Program-made: the position numbers and the translations under genes | The notes under the pieces: generated by a model | Seen by the model: the letters and a program-made list of their open reading frames with translations, nothing else | Told to the model about the DNA's origin: nothing | The model's database searches: none | NCBI GenBank assembly: GCA_902651635.1 | Contig: CACRSC010000026.1 | Span: 238,953 to 302,952 of the forward strand | From: Mastigamoeba balamuthi | Lineage: Eukaryota > Evosea > Mastigamoebida > Mastigamoebidae | Length of the DNA: 64,000 nucleotides | Direction of reading: 5' to 3' | Part shown: piece by piece, positions 45,701-55,620 of the stretch | Position numbering within the stretch: position 1 is the first letter of the stretch | How the letters are laid out: each line of letters starts with the position of its first letter

Positions 45701-46518
45701 GCCGCGATGCTCTCGATGATCGGCCCCGTCATTGTCCCCGTGGCCACGAGCACCACGGCGTACGGTGCCTCGCCGTCCTTTGTGCGGCTGGCAGGGCTCA
45801 GGACGGCGTTGGCGATGTCCTCGGCGACGCTCACAGAGCCCTTTCCCGGTGCCGGCGGCAAAGGGGCGTCGACGAGGGCCCATGGGTGGGCGCTCATGGC
45901 ACCGAGCTCGGTCCTGATGAACTCGGTGACGCTGCCGCCCCGGGACGAGCTCCCGACGACGATGGCGGTCCTGTTGAAGGCGTCGAGGTCGCGCCAGAGG
46001 AAGCGGACGATGGCGCTGAGCTCCTCGTGGCCCCCGACGCGCAGGTTGACGACTGAGACCCTCCCGTCGCCCCCGACGACCTCCTCGGGGTCCCTGAGCT
46101 CCCGCCAGTTGGAGAGGGCGCCGACGAGCGGCACCCGAGTCGCCGTGGGCATCGCCAGGTCTCTGAGCCTCTCGAACGCCATCCTGCTGGACTCTGACCC
46201 CACGGTGGCCGCGATGGCGAAGGCCCCGTGGTCGCACACGAGGTCTCGGACGTTGTCTGCGGTCCTGGCAGGGCTGTCAGCGGCGAGGGAGACCAGCTCG
46301 AAGTGCAGGAGCGTGTAGGCGTCGGCGTCGGCGAGGGCTGCCCGGAGTCCCGCTTCCACCCTCAGGCCCAGCGGAGTGCCCGACGACGGGAAGCCGACGA
46401 CGACGACGGGCGAGTCGCGCGTAACGAAGGGCTCGGAGCGGTTGCAGCGGTGGGCAGTGCCAGAGGCAGCGGCAGCGGAGAGCGGCAGGAGGAGGCGGAG
46501 CAGAGCGATCCACAGCAT
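42738..46518 (-). CDS. Receptor 1: two PBP-like ectodomains, one TM, pseudokinase domain
   Basis: Two exons (45536-46518, 42738-45480; 55-base intron) encode 1,241 residues. Signal peptide MLWIALLRLLLPLSAAAA; a first periplasmic-binding/ANF-receptor-like domain (SPVVVVGFPSSGTPLG and on); a second such domain (AIVGLSLAQSGEQSVLDSLG; RRNVINIVPLTLQEAHTAV); one membrane span (VALPLVCLVVVAACSLLVVL); then a kinase-like domain. This has VAIR where kinases have VAIK, HGS in place of HRD, and DFW in place of DFG, but keeps APE and DVWSFG. It therefore looks catalytically dead, like the kinase-homology domain of membrane guanylate cyclases, yet no cyclase domain follows. Predicted plasma-membrane sensor of an unknown ligand. 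Paralogue of 57927-61748 with the same intron position and phase. Confidence 0.88.
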
Positions 46519-46560
46519 GGAGGGGCGGACGGGGCAACAGCAGCAGAACAAAACAAAGAG

Positions 46561-46585
46561 GTACTCTGTTTCTCGTTGTTTTCCC
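46561..46585 (-). promoter_or_regulatory. Receptor-family leader motif (receptor 1)
   Basis: On the minus strand GGGAAAACAACGAGAAACAG and on to AGTAC, 43-67 bases upstream of the chosen ATG. Nearly the same words stand close upstream of receptor 2 and the relic. It could be an initiator element or a 5' UTR element. Confidence 0.6.
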
Positions 46586-47393
46586 ACCTGACGCAGCGCT
46601 GCGGGGAGCTGTGGTCCGTCATCTCAACCGACGACGGCGGCGAGGAAAACAGTCCTCTCCAACCGACGACGGAGGTGGCACTGCTGGGGGCCTGCCACTG
46701 GTGACAGACTGAGGAGGACTTGAGGGAGATCCGTCGTACAGCACGGTTCGGATTTCGGGCATAATCAAAATCAAAATCAGCAAAACCGGCAGATTCAGAA
46801 GAAGCAGCACAACAGAGCCGAACAGATGAAGAAGAAGTGCATTACGTTGTTTGCGAAATCGACTCCTGCGATGAAGGAATGGTGCTCGGTGAGCCATCGG
46901 TTCCGGCGAATAACACATCTCTGATCATCTGAGTGAGGACACCTCAGGTAACTCACTCGGAAACCCCCACAGCAGTTAAGTGGTAAGTGTTCGGCGTTGG
47001 TCAGCAGGCATCGTAGCATGACATGGCCAAGAATGAGAACATGAAATGCAGTATCAGCACCACAGGCTGATCAGTGAGAATGTCTTAACTGTTTCATGTC
47101 CCTCAGGATTCTGCTATTGCCTGTACGTGATGAAATGAAGACTCCGAACTAGTGCTGTGTAAAACAGTGGCAAAAATGACTTTCCCTTTGTCTAAAGTAT
47201 TTCTCACAGACACCCCATCAAAAGGGGAAAAAAAGGGCAAAAAGTTGCATTTGAAACAGCAAAACAGAGATCCACAATACTCAAGGCCTCCGAAAATAAT
47301 TTTATGTGAAGTGGGCCCGATTTTTGCCCTTATCAGGAAATCCGCACAATATCTTCTTAACAGGCCAAAGTGACATCACTCTTGAGTGTTAAG
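46586..47393. other. AT-richer spacer upstream of receptor 1
   Basis: No gene is seen. The part from about 46740 is AT-rich and may be flank of the Crypton-like element that follows. Confidence 0.4.
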
Positions 47394-47439
47394 GTTTCCA
47401 GGGGCAGAGTGTCGTGGTTTCCAGGGGCAGAGTGACGTG
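47394..47439. repeat. Two tandem 23-base repeats abutting the recombinase stop
   Basis: GTTTCCAGGGGCAGAGTG plus five bases occurs twice, head to tail (47394-47416 and 47417-47439), differing at one base, and ends exactly where the recombinase stop codon begins. It may mark the end of the Crypton-like element. Confidence 0.8.
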
Positions 47440-48419
47440 TCACTTCGGGAAGTTGATGGTGCAGTTGTGGAGAGTGCACCCATGCAGGAAGGTCACCAGG
47501 CCCGGGTTGAACTTCGGCTTGTCGTCCATGATGCACTCCTTGATGCACGTGCCTGGGTCGAAATTGGGCGCATCCGGATCCCGCTTGGCGCGCTTCGCAG
47601 GCGGAGGCGGGGCGACGTCAGCAGAGGGCGCCTCTGGCAGGGATGGCAGGGCAACGTCAGCAGAGGGTGCCTCTGGCACCAGTGCAGGCGCCGCCGGCAC
47701 TAGAACGTCACCAACGAGGAGCTTGAGGTGGCGCTCATGTGCGGCAGCCGACTGGCAGATGTACTCGTGGGCGATCTCGATGCTCTTCCAGTTGCCCACC
47801 TCCATGAGCTCGACCTCTGACGCACCGTGGTCCGCCATCCACGTTGTGCCAGTGGCGTGCAGTCCGTGGCCAGTGTATGACTTTGGGTTCTCGAGTTTGA
47901 GGAACTTCGCGACGAGCCCAGGCACCTCGGCGAGCGTGAACTTGCCCAACGGCTTTGTGCTGTGGTCATGCAGCCACACACGACCCTTGCCACCAGCGCA
48001 TGCACGCAGCTTGTCGACCATGACGGCCACGTTAATGTCGTAGACCTGGTACGGCAGGAAGAACGACTGCTCCTTGTGGTTCGCATCGTGTGACTTGCAC
48101 CGCTGGATGACGAAGTGGTACACCTGGTGCGTGTCATCCTTGGTGATCGCCTCCCATGTGAGGTTGGTCAACTCCTCCATGCACCCGAGACAGAAAATCC
48201 CGAAAAGCAGGATTAGCTTGTTGCAAGAGGAATTTGCACTCTGAAGGAATGTAAGGACCTCCTCCTGGGTGAAAGCGTTCGCCTTCTTCTTGACGTGCAT
48301 CATCATCTTCTTCTTGAGGAGCACATCGACAGTGGAGAGTGCATCAGGGTTGATCTTGGTCCGGTAGTTGTTCTTGATGTACGCCATCAGGTGGCTGTGG
48401 TGGGTCCACATTGTGCTTG

Positions 48420-48597
48420 TGATGCCAAGGGGGGGGACTGCACCCCCTAGGCAAAGGAATAGCATTTCCCCTCCCACTCTCTCGTCCCCACACGAATACA
48501 AATCAATACATCATCACTCCTTCTTCTTCCCTTAGTCCTCGAGTCTCTCAACCCCCCAGGGGCTTCCTGCCCCCACCCCACACATTACTGGGCATCA
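48420..48597 (+). repeat. Left LTR of the Ty3/Gypsy element
   Basis: 178 bases, from TGATGCCAAGG to ACTGGGCATCA. Preceded by CTTG, which recurs after the right LTR. Confidence 0.92.
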
Positions 48598-48616
48598 GTG
48601 CACGCACACCTAGGCG

Positions 48617-51600
48617 ATGGAGGTGGGCGATGCAGAGAGACAGCTCCAGAAGGAGGAGTGGAACCGTCGTGCTGCCGAGAGAGCTCGCCGTAAGTCCGAG
48701 CTGCAGAAGGCTCAGCACGACATCGTGGAGGAGTTGGCCAGTCTGAGGGAGAAGCCGGTGGATTCCGACTATGAGACCTCCCGTACAGACTCGGACGATG
48801 ATGATGACGAGGCAGCAGCCAAGGGGGCACCTACAGGCCCCGAGGGGACGATGTCCGTTTTTCCCATCGGAAACGGTGAATTTTCGGGTCCCGACGATGG
48901 AAATTCTCACGCACCGATGAACCCCGATGACGGAATTATGGTGTCACCGACGCCAGGCATAGCCGAAAAACGCAAAGACGGTGCTTTTCCGAGCACCACA
49001 GCACCGGCACTGGTTATTCCAACGAGCACGAACTCGGAGCCCAACAAGAGATGTCGGCTGGTCATCGCGGACGACGATGACTCTGAGAGCAAGAACAGCA
49101 GCAGCAGCAGCTCCGGGGATGAGGACGACCATGGGGACGCATCCCATGGGGACGAGGACAGCAGCTCCCACAACAGTTGCTGCCAGGGCTGTTGCAAGGG
49201 CATGACGAGGGACCAGGACCTCGGACACGACCCTGTCGTCTACCAGGCAGAGGCCTACGTGCAGGCGATGATGCGGGCACAGGCAGTCCGGTCCATCGAC
49301 GACATTCTACGGGGCATTGCAATTCCATTCACAGTTTTCGATCGGGAGGCCCTCTTCGAGTACATGCAGGTCGTGGGCAAGAAGCTGGCTACGGCGGCCA
49401 AGATGAACGTTGCTATCAAGGCTTTCTCGATGCGGGCGCTGTTCTCGGAGGAAATTGTCGATGCTACCAAGGCCACGGGGGCTATTGATCGGAAACTGGT
49501 CACTGACGACATCAAGGACCATTTTCGTACAGCCTGTCTCAACGTTTTCGTGATGCTGCGGACCGAGGGAGACTCCATCTTCGACAACATTGACGACTTC
49601 AGGTTTGTTACACACCAGAAGCTCGTAGAGGTCGACATCTCCAAGGCCAACGGCAAGACCATCGTCCCGGTCATCCACAAGCACATCAAGAAGGTTGCAT
49701 TGCAGTGCACGGCAGTGGGCTGGGGCGATTACACTGAGGGTTCTCTCAAGAACGACACGAGAAGTGCTCGTAAGGCACTGCGGGAAACTCTGGGGTATGG
49801 GTACATCGCCACTCGGGTTCGCACGGTATTCGACCGGTCCTATGGCCTGCAGTGGGAGGACTCCACGTTCGAGGAGCTGAGCACCCATATTCTCCAGTTC
49901 GCACAGCACATCGCAGAGAATGCATGGCGGGGATTCCTTCCCGATGACCTGCCTCGCTCTTCATCTGTACGGCAGTCTGCGCCGGGTTTGCGCACTTCGA
50001 TATCCACATCAGGGGTAGGCAAGGCCCTGAACATCGTCCGCCAGTCACCAGCACCAAAGGGCCCTCGGGAGGGGGACACGGGCCCTAAGTCCACTCGCCA
50101 GCGGGAGCCCTTGTGCTACAACTGCGGGACGTATGGTCACATTGCGGGCAGTTGTCCTTCTCCACCCACAGCAGCGACGCTCAAGGCACGGGAACGCCGA
50201 GAGGAGAGGTCTCCCTCATGGCTCGCTGTTAGCTCTGCACCGAGCCAGGAGCCCACGTCCCTGAAGTGCTACAGGTGTGGCGGTACGGGGCACATGGCCA
50301 AGAACTGCCCATTCCCTGGCACCAAGCAGCAGGCATACGAGACACGGATCGCCACGGAGAAGGACACAACGGGTTCTGCTACGGGAGGTCAGGCTTCCAA
50401 GCCATGGAACGGGAAACCGAAACAGGGTTTTAAGGCTGGAGTTCCAGTCCCAGAGAGCCGTCTGACTGCAGCACAGGTATCTCCTGCCGGAAAGGCCAGT
50501 ACATCGGAGGAGGCTCGCATTTCCCTGTGCCAGACAGCTACGAGCATGGACATGGACCTCGATGGACGCATTGACTTCACTTCACCTCAGTCAAAGATCG
50601 GCTCTGTTCTGCTGGGTTCGAAGGGGGAGTCGACTCCCATGGGCAGCATACATCCAGAGACGGACTCTGCCGAGAACACCCTTCCCATGCGGTCTTTGGC
50701 CGAGGTAAAACGTGACCGTATCCTTTTCTCGCGCACAATCACCAAGGGGGAGGGCGAGGGCAAGGAGGTACTGTTTCATGTCGACACAGGCTCGGACTTC
50801 AACTTTGCAGAGACCAGACTCATCGACCTACTCCAGGTTCCCCGTCAGAAGTTGCCGATCGAGTTTGAGGATCGCATTCGGGTCACCGGGGTTAACGGGG
50901 TGTTGGTAAAGCGCACGGGCACTGGGGTTCAGATCCACACTGTCTTCGATCCAACTGAGGGTCCCATTTCGATTCCCGTCATCGAGGTTGCAAACGGTAC
51001 TATTGGCTCGGACGAAGTCCTGCTGGGTCTGCATGACTGCCGCCGCTATGACTACATGGCCCTCGACGATGGTCGGATGAACGTGGTCCGGGTAGATCGA
51101 CGTTATGTTTACAAGGAGCCAGGGGACATCGTTTTTCCCGAGCCTGATGTCAAGGGGCTTGCAGAAATCACAGTGGCTGACGACCCCGAGGCTGTTAACT
51201 CGATCAACCCACTCAACCCTGTTATGCCCACGCACATCGACCCGGTTCGTCCTTCACCTACTCCAGCTGCAACGCCTCTACTCCCACACGAACGAGTGAT
51301 TCTAGGGGACAAAATCACATGCGACCCCCAGAAAGTTATCGAGGCGAAGGACATTCTCGCACGGTACGATACGAACGTCCTGAACGGCCTTGATGGGACT
51401 GGGATGACTGGGGTCGGTGTCTGCACGATCGAGCAACTTCCCGATACGAAGCCCTTCATCATCCAGCGCAATGTCAGCGACTCACGGAAACTGGCTCACC
51501 TTGCGGAGTACAAGGCCAAGATGGTCGACACTGGCATCTGGGAGGTCATCGCACGTCAGGATGTCCATTTCGCATCCCCCACAGTGTTCGTACCTAAACC

Positions 51601-54193
51601 AGATGGGACTTGGCGGGTCTGCGGGGATTACCGGTTGATTAACCGCATCACTCGGGACGACTTCTACGTCAACGCACTCATCAACGACGAACTGCACAAG
51701 CTGGCCTACGATTACTTGTTTTCTGCGGACCTCGAGATGGCCTACCACCAAATTCCCCTCGATGCTGCCACGGCGAATTTGCTGGTGCTGGCCCTTCCTG
51801 ATGGTTCCTTCGTACGTCCGCGGTTCATGCCTTTTGGCATCAAACAGGCAAGTGCAACGTTTCAGAGGGCCATCGACTCGGTTTTGGCACCCCTGGCCCA
51901 CACCTCCAGCTTCGTGGACAACGTAAACGCAGGTAGTCCGACATGGGACGAGAGTAAGGCGCAGGTGACGGCCCTTTTCGATACTTTCGTCAAGCACAAC
52001 GTTAAGGTGAAGCCCGAGAAGTGTTCCTGGGGCCCTACGGTGCTGCGCCAGCTGGGACGTCTGGTCTCGAAGGAGGGCATCGCTATTGACCCTACGAGGC
52101 TGGATCCTCTGCGTTTTGCAGGACGGCCGTATGACAAGGACATGCTGCGGTCTTTCCTCGGTCTCATGCAGTGGCTCAGTGAGTTCATCCCGAATTTCGC
52201 ATCCAAGGCAGCATGCATGTACGAGCTGCTACGGCACAACGTCAAGTTCGAGTGGACTGAGGCTCACCAACAGGCCTTCGATACCCTGGTTCACGATGTC
52301 TGTGCAGCACCCATTCTCGTTCACCCCATTCCAGGCTCTGTCATCATCATCGACCCCGATGCCTGTGAATATGCCACGGGAGCCACGATTTTCCAACAGG
52401 CCCCTGGGGAGTCTAGCTGGGGAATTCTGGCATTCGTCTCGGAAGTGCTGCGGCCTGCGGATCGGCGTAACCTCTCGATGCCTGAAAAGGAGGCCCGTGG
52501 TCTCGTCAAGGGACACCTGCGGGCACGAGAACTCGGTTTGGTTTATGCTCGGCATGTCATTTACCGTCCCGACCACAGCAACCTGCGTTGGATGGCTGAC
52601 TCAAGCAACCGTCGTATTCAGAACTGGGCAGTCATCCTGAACGAGATGCCCTACAGCATCCACTACCAGCCCGGGAAAACTAACTTCGGAGGTGATTTCT
52701 TCTCGCGGGCCCAGTGGCGCCAGGTTATTGACGACCCCGTCGCCATTCGCCAATACCTTGATGTTCATGTTCGAGACTCACGCATGATGGCTGTTCTGGG
52801 GCACGACCTTTCGGATCAGCAACGGGACAACCTTCACGAAATGCTTCTCACCCTCCCACACGAGATGGTTGAGGGCATTTTCTGCCTGTCGGTTAAGCCC
52901 GATGATGCACTCCGTCTCACGATCATGGTCCTTGGGCATGACGACATGCTTGCTGGACACGGAGGAGTGGACCGCACGTACCACGCCATTAAGCAGGTGG
53001 TCACGTGGCCTGGCATGTACGACGACATCTGCCACTTCGTGCACACGTGCCCAACGTGCCAGAAGGTCAGGCCTGCGACCTCACATGCGGATTCGATGGA
53101 AACGGTACCAGGTAACGCACCCTACGAGTCCATTGTCGTGGACTACCTCGGCCCCCTTCAGGAGGTGAGGGGATTCAAGTACGTCTTGATCATCACGGAC
53201 CGTTTCTCCCACGAAATACACCTCGAGGCTGTTCGTTCTACTGATGCACAGGAGGCTGTTGAGGTGCTCTGGAACCGGTGGGTGTGCACGAGGGGCTCAG
53301 CCTACAGTCTCATGACATCTGATGGTGGATCTCCCTTCCAGTCGAGTCGCATTCAGGCTCTCAATGATCAGGTCAACGCAGAGCACCACATTTCGGCGGC
53401 ATATCACCCCGAGGGACACGGGGCTGTGGAGGTCGCAGTGCGTACTACTGTGCAGGTTCTGCGGGCCCTTCTTTTGGACCATTCCCTAGACTGGCCCGAT
53501 GTTCTACCAGCTGCTATGTTCGCCCTGAACAACAGCTACGTGCACTCCATTGGGGCCACGCCCTTCGAGGTCATTCACGGTTTTGCCAGTCGGACTCCCC
53601 TCTACCTGGCAATTCACAAGGACGACGACACCGGGAGCCCTGACATGGACCCCCAGTTGCTCCACGACCAGCTCCTACTCCGTCAACATGACACGTTCGC
53701 ACGTATTGCCTCTCTCCAGCGGGCCGCATTCGAGAAAGCCCGCAGGCAGTACCTCGCCAAGAAAAGGGGCAGGTCGCACTTCGACGTTGGCGACTACGTT
53801 CTCCTCGACAAAGACCGCGACCACAAGCTCGACATCAACGTTAGGGGTCCGTTCCAGGTCATCAAGAAGCTCGACCACCACTGCTACACCGTCGAGAACC
53901 TCCTGCGGGGTACACAGACCCGTGCTCACATTAACACGATGCACTTGTTTCGCACGGGGGCCCTCACCAAGGCGCAACTCCGGGCGGAGGCATCGCGCAC
54001 GCACGACGAGATGGCCCTGGACACGGTTCTACATCACCGTCACGTCGCTGGCAGGCTCAAGCTTCGTGTACGTTGGCTGGGCTGCCCAGACTTCGGGGAC
54101 GACGACCCACGTTCGTGGATTTCCTACGATAACAACAAGAACGTCGACCAGGTCGTCACCTACATGCAGGCACACCCCCACCTGCGGACCTAG
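48617..54193 (+). CDS. Gag-Pol polyprotein of the Ty3/Gypsy element
   Basis: One reading frame of 1,858 residues starting 19 bases after the left LTR. Order: Gag with two CCHC zinc knuckles (near 50115 and 50268), aspartic protease (near 50780), reverse transcriptase (about 51540-52060), RNase H (about 52330-52620), integrase with its zinc-binding head and catalytic core (about 52960-53480), and a C-terminal chromodomain-like tail (about 54010-54190). The order RT - RNase H - integrase and the tail fit Ty3/Gypsy chromoviruses. A single fused gag-pol frame is known for some members of this group. Confidence 0.92.
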   Translation: MEVGDAERQLQKEEWNRRAAERARRKSELQKAQHDIVEELASLREKPVDSDYETSRTDSDDDDDEAAAKGAPTGPEGTMSVFPIGNGEFSGPDDGNSHAPMNPDDGIMVSPTPGIAEKRKDGAFPSTTAPALVIPTSTNSEPNKRCRLVIADDDDSESKNSSSSSSGDEDDHGDASHGDEDSSSHNSCCQGCCKGMTRDQDLGHDPVVYQAEAYVQAMMRAQAVRSIDDILRGIAIPFTVFDREALFEYMQVVGKKLATAAKMNVAIKAFSMRALFSEEIVDATKATGAIDRKLVTDDIKDHFRTACLNVFVMLRTEGDSIFDNIDDFRFVTHQKLVEVDISKANGKTIVPVIHKHIKKVALQCTAVGWGDYTEGSLKNDTRSARKALRETLGYGYIATRVRTVFDRSYGLQWEDSTFEELSTHILQFAQHIAENAWRGFLPDDLPRSSSVRQSAPGLRTSISTSGVGKALNIVRQSPAPKGPREGDTGPKSTRQREPLCYNCGTYGHIAGSCPSPPTAATLKARERREERSPSWLAVSSAPSQEPTSLKCYRCGGTGHMAKNCPFPGTKQQAYETRIATEKDTTGSATGGQASKPWNGKPKQGFKAGVPVPESRLTAAQVSPAGKASTSEEARISLCQTATSMDMDLDGRIDFTSPQSKIGSVLLGSKGESTPMGSIHPETDSAENTLPMRSLAEVKRDRILFSRTITKGEGEGKEVLFHVDTGSDFNFAETRLIDLLQVPRQKLPIEFEDRIRVTGVNGVLVKRTGTGVQIHTVFDPTEGPISIPVIEVANGTIGSDEVLLGLHDCRRYDYMALDDGRMNVVRVDRRYVYKEPGDIVFPEPDVKGLAEITVADDPEAVNSINPLNPVMPTHIDPVRPSPTPAATPLLPHERVILGDKITCDPQKVIEAKDILARYDTNVLNGLDGTGMTGVGVCTIEQLPDTKPFIIQRNVSDSRKLAHLAEYKAKMVDTGIWEVIARQDVHFASPTVFVPKPDGTWRVCGDYRLINRITRDDFYVNALINDELHKLAYDYLFSADLEMAYHQIPLDAATANLLVLALPDGSFVRPRFMPFGIKQASATFQRAIDSVLAPLAHTSSFVDNVNAGSPTWDESKAQVTALFDTFVKHNVKVKPEKCSWGPTVLRQLGRLVSKEGIAIDPTRLDPLRFAGRPYDKDMLRSFLGLMQWLSEFIPNFASKAACMYELLRHNVKFEWTEAHQQAFDTLVHDVCAAPILVHPIPGSVIIIDPDACEYATGATIFQQAPGESSWGILAFVSEVLRPADRRNLSMPEKEARGLVKGHLRARELGLVYARHVIYRPDHSNLRWMADSSNRRIQNWAVILNEMPYSIHYQPGKTNFGGDFFSRAQWRQVIDDPVAIRQYLDVHVRDSRMMAVLGHDLSDQQRDNLHEMLLTLPHEMVEGIFCLSVKPDDALRLTIMVLGHDDMLAGHGGVDRTYHAIKQVVTWPGMYDDICHFVHTCPTCQKVRPATSHADSMETVPGNAPYESIVVDYLGPLQEVRGFKYVLIITDRFSHEIHLEAVRSTDAQEAVEVLWNRWVCTRGSAYSLMTSDGGSPFQSSRIQALNDQVNAEHHISAAYHPEGHGAVEVAVRTTVQVLRALLLDHSLDWPDVLPAAMFALNNSYVHSIGATPFEVIHGFASRTPLYLAIHKDDDTGSPDMDPQLLHDQLLLRQHDTFARIASLQRAAFEKARRQYLAKKRGRSHFDVGDYVLLDKDRDHKLDINVRGPFQVIKKLDHHCYTVENLLRGTQTRAHINTMHLFRTGALTKAQLRAEASRTHDEMALDTVLHHRHVAGRLKLRVRWLGCPDFGDDDPRSWISYDNNKNVDQVVTYMQAHPHLRT

Positions 54194-54248
54194 ACTTTCG
54201 ATTGACTTCTTCAAGGTCTCCCCATGCTCGACCTTTGAAGTAGAGCGG

Positions 54249-54424
54249 TGATGCCAAGGGGGGGCTGCACCCCCTAGGCAAAGGAATAGCATTTCCCCTC
54301 CCACCCTCTCGTCACCACACGAATACAAATCAATACATCATCACTCCTTCTTCTTCCCTTAGTCCTCGAGTCTCTCAACCCCCCAGGGGCTTCCTGCCCC
54401 CACCCCACGCATTACTGGGCATCA
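54249..54424 (+). repeat. Right LTR of the Ty3/Gypsy element
   Basis: 176 bases, nearly the same as the left LTR, followed by CTTGT. Confidence 0.92.
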
Positions 54425-54669
54425 CTTGTGGTGTACGACTCCATGTCGAGCTTGAGGAACAGCTTCACGGCCTCCGGCGTGAGGGGCTTACCATTGAGAA
54501 AGTTGTCGAACGCACAACCAACGTGCTGGCACGCAGCGATGGTGTTTTTGTCCTCCTCGCCCTGCAGCGCCACCATTGTCTCGCCATCTTGAGATGACAT
54601 AAATGCAAGCCCATCGCCCGAGGTTGAAAGTGCCCAGGCTGCCTCACGTTTGGCTCTGGGGTCTGCCAT

Positions 54670-55054
54670 TGAAACCAAAAAAGCCATCGATGACACAACG
54701 AAATATACTGAAAAGTGCCACCGTGCCACGGCGCGCCACCACCACCCCACCATCAGCATGCACCGGGCAAAAACTCGGTGCACACTTCACATAAAATCAT
54801 ATACGAGAGGAGTGGGGGCCCAAGAAAATTATCAGAAGTGCCTGCCGTGGCGCAGCCCTCCCCTCCGCTCTGGCTCTGGCTCCGGCTCCGGCTCCAGCTC
54901 CGCTTCGCTCCACTTCGCTCCGCCTACACCTCCGCCTACACCTCCGCCTTCACTCCGGTCTGGGCTTTATGTGCCACGTCAGAAGCCCCTGTAATTTTCT
55001 CTTAACGCCCCCACCCCACATAATGTATTGAACTCACGTTTGTTCTCTTGTTTA
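54670..55054. other. Upstream flank of the recombinase gene, with simple repeats
   Basis: Promoter side of the Crypton-like gene. It contains a run of GGCTCC/GGCTCT-like hexamers and repeated CACCTCCGCCTA units at about 54870-54960. No gene is seen. Confidence 0.5.
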
Positions 55055-55155
55055 TTTTATCGCACGCAATAAAACTGATGTATTTTTACTTTTAGTGTTA
55101 TCGCATGTGATAAACCTTTTTAAAAATTCTTTTAGTTTTATCGCATGCAATAAAA
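55055..55155. repeat. Three evenly spaced 19-20 base quasi-palindromes
   Basis: Sites at 55055-55074, 55097-55115 and 55136-55155; the third reads TTTTATCGCATGCAATAAAA and the others differ at a few positions. Centres are about 41 and 40 bases apart. Each is nearly its own reverse complement, as expected of binding sites for a dimeric protein. Shared flanking words (CTTTTAGT before, CTGA after) show that the units arose by tandem duplication. Confidence 0.75.
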
Positions 55156-55620
55156 CTGAAATACTAAGAAATCTCAAACTTTATTTTCACTTTTTCCATT
55201 TGTAAGCCTCTGTTTCCTGATTTCAAATGTGACTTTTTGCCTTCTTTTCTTCATTTAATGGGAGTGTCCATGGGAAATAGTTTAGACGAAGGGAAAGTCG
55301 TTTTAGCCTCTGTTGTAAGTGATCTGAGGAATTGAATAGGTTTGTTTCAGTTATCTGAGGAATTTTCACCCGGTTTCTGTGAGCCATTGCCCGTGCAATA
55401 ACCTGAGGGGGATTAACACTAACCCCCGTGCCAACAGGGATGTGGTACCACTGAGGACAACGGCCCCAGTAGGGCTGGTGTTTCGCGCCAATGAAATCTC
55501 GAAATCAACTTTATGTCCACAGGATTTCGTAGTCTCAATTGTTTCGGGTGTGCTGACGTTTGGCGCCCTCTGCATATAATCTTGGTGTCAGTCACTTCTT
55601 GTTTTTGTGCCGAGTCAAAC
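55156..55620. other. AT-rich spacer upstream of the poly-Asp gene
   Basis: It holds the promoter of the gene at 55621. No other gene is seen. Confidence 0.45.

Larger units (their letters stand above)
48420..54424 (+). mobile_element. Ty3/Gypsy LTR retrotransposon, looks whole, young
   Basis: Two direct LTRs of about 177 bases bound one long gag-pol reading frame. Each LTR starts TGATGCC and ends GGCATCA, and the element is flanked by a 4-5 base target duplication (CTTG or CTTGT). The LTRs differ by about three substitutions and one 2-base indel (about 98% alike), so the insertion is recent. It lies inside the Crypton-like recombinase gene. It looks whole, with no interruption seen in its coding region. 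Confidence 0.93.
47440..54669 (-). mobile_element. Crypton-like tyrosine recombinase gene, split by an LTR element
   Basis: Minus-strand gene whose N-terminal part is at 54425-54669 (start MADPRAKREAAWALSTSGDG) and whose remainder is at 47440-48419; the LTR element at 48420-54424 lies between. The C-terminal part resembles tyrosine recombinases of Crypton/KIAA1958 type: SYTGHGLHATGTTWMADHG, then GNWKS, then the candidate nucleophile Tyr in AHEYI. The usual H-x-x-R box reads H-x-x-H, and the first catalytic Arg position near LGCMEELTNLTWE reads Met, so activity is doubtful even apart from the insertion. A Pro/Ala-rich basic tail follows (PPPPAKRAKR). It is a plain DNA transposon by type. Its outer ends are not determined. 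Confidence 0.7.

Noticed and set aside
54870-54960. GGCTCC and CACCTCCGCCTA repeats as a CRISPR or satellite array
   Set aside because: Short, irregular simple repeats without spacers.
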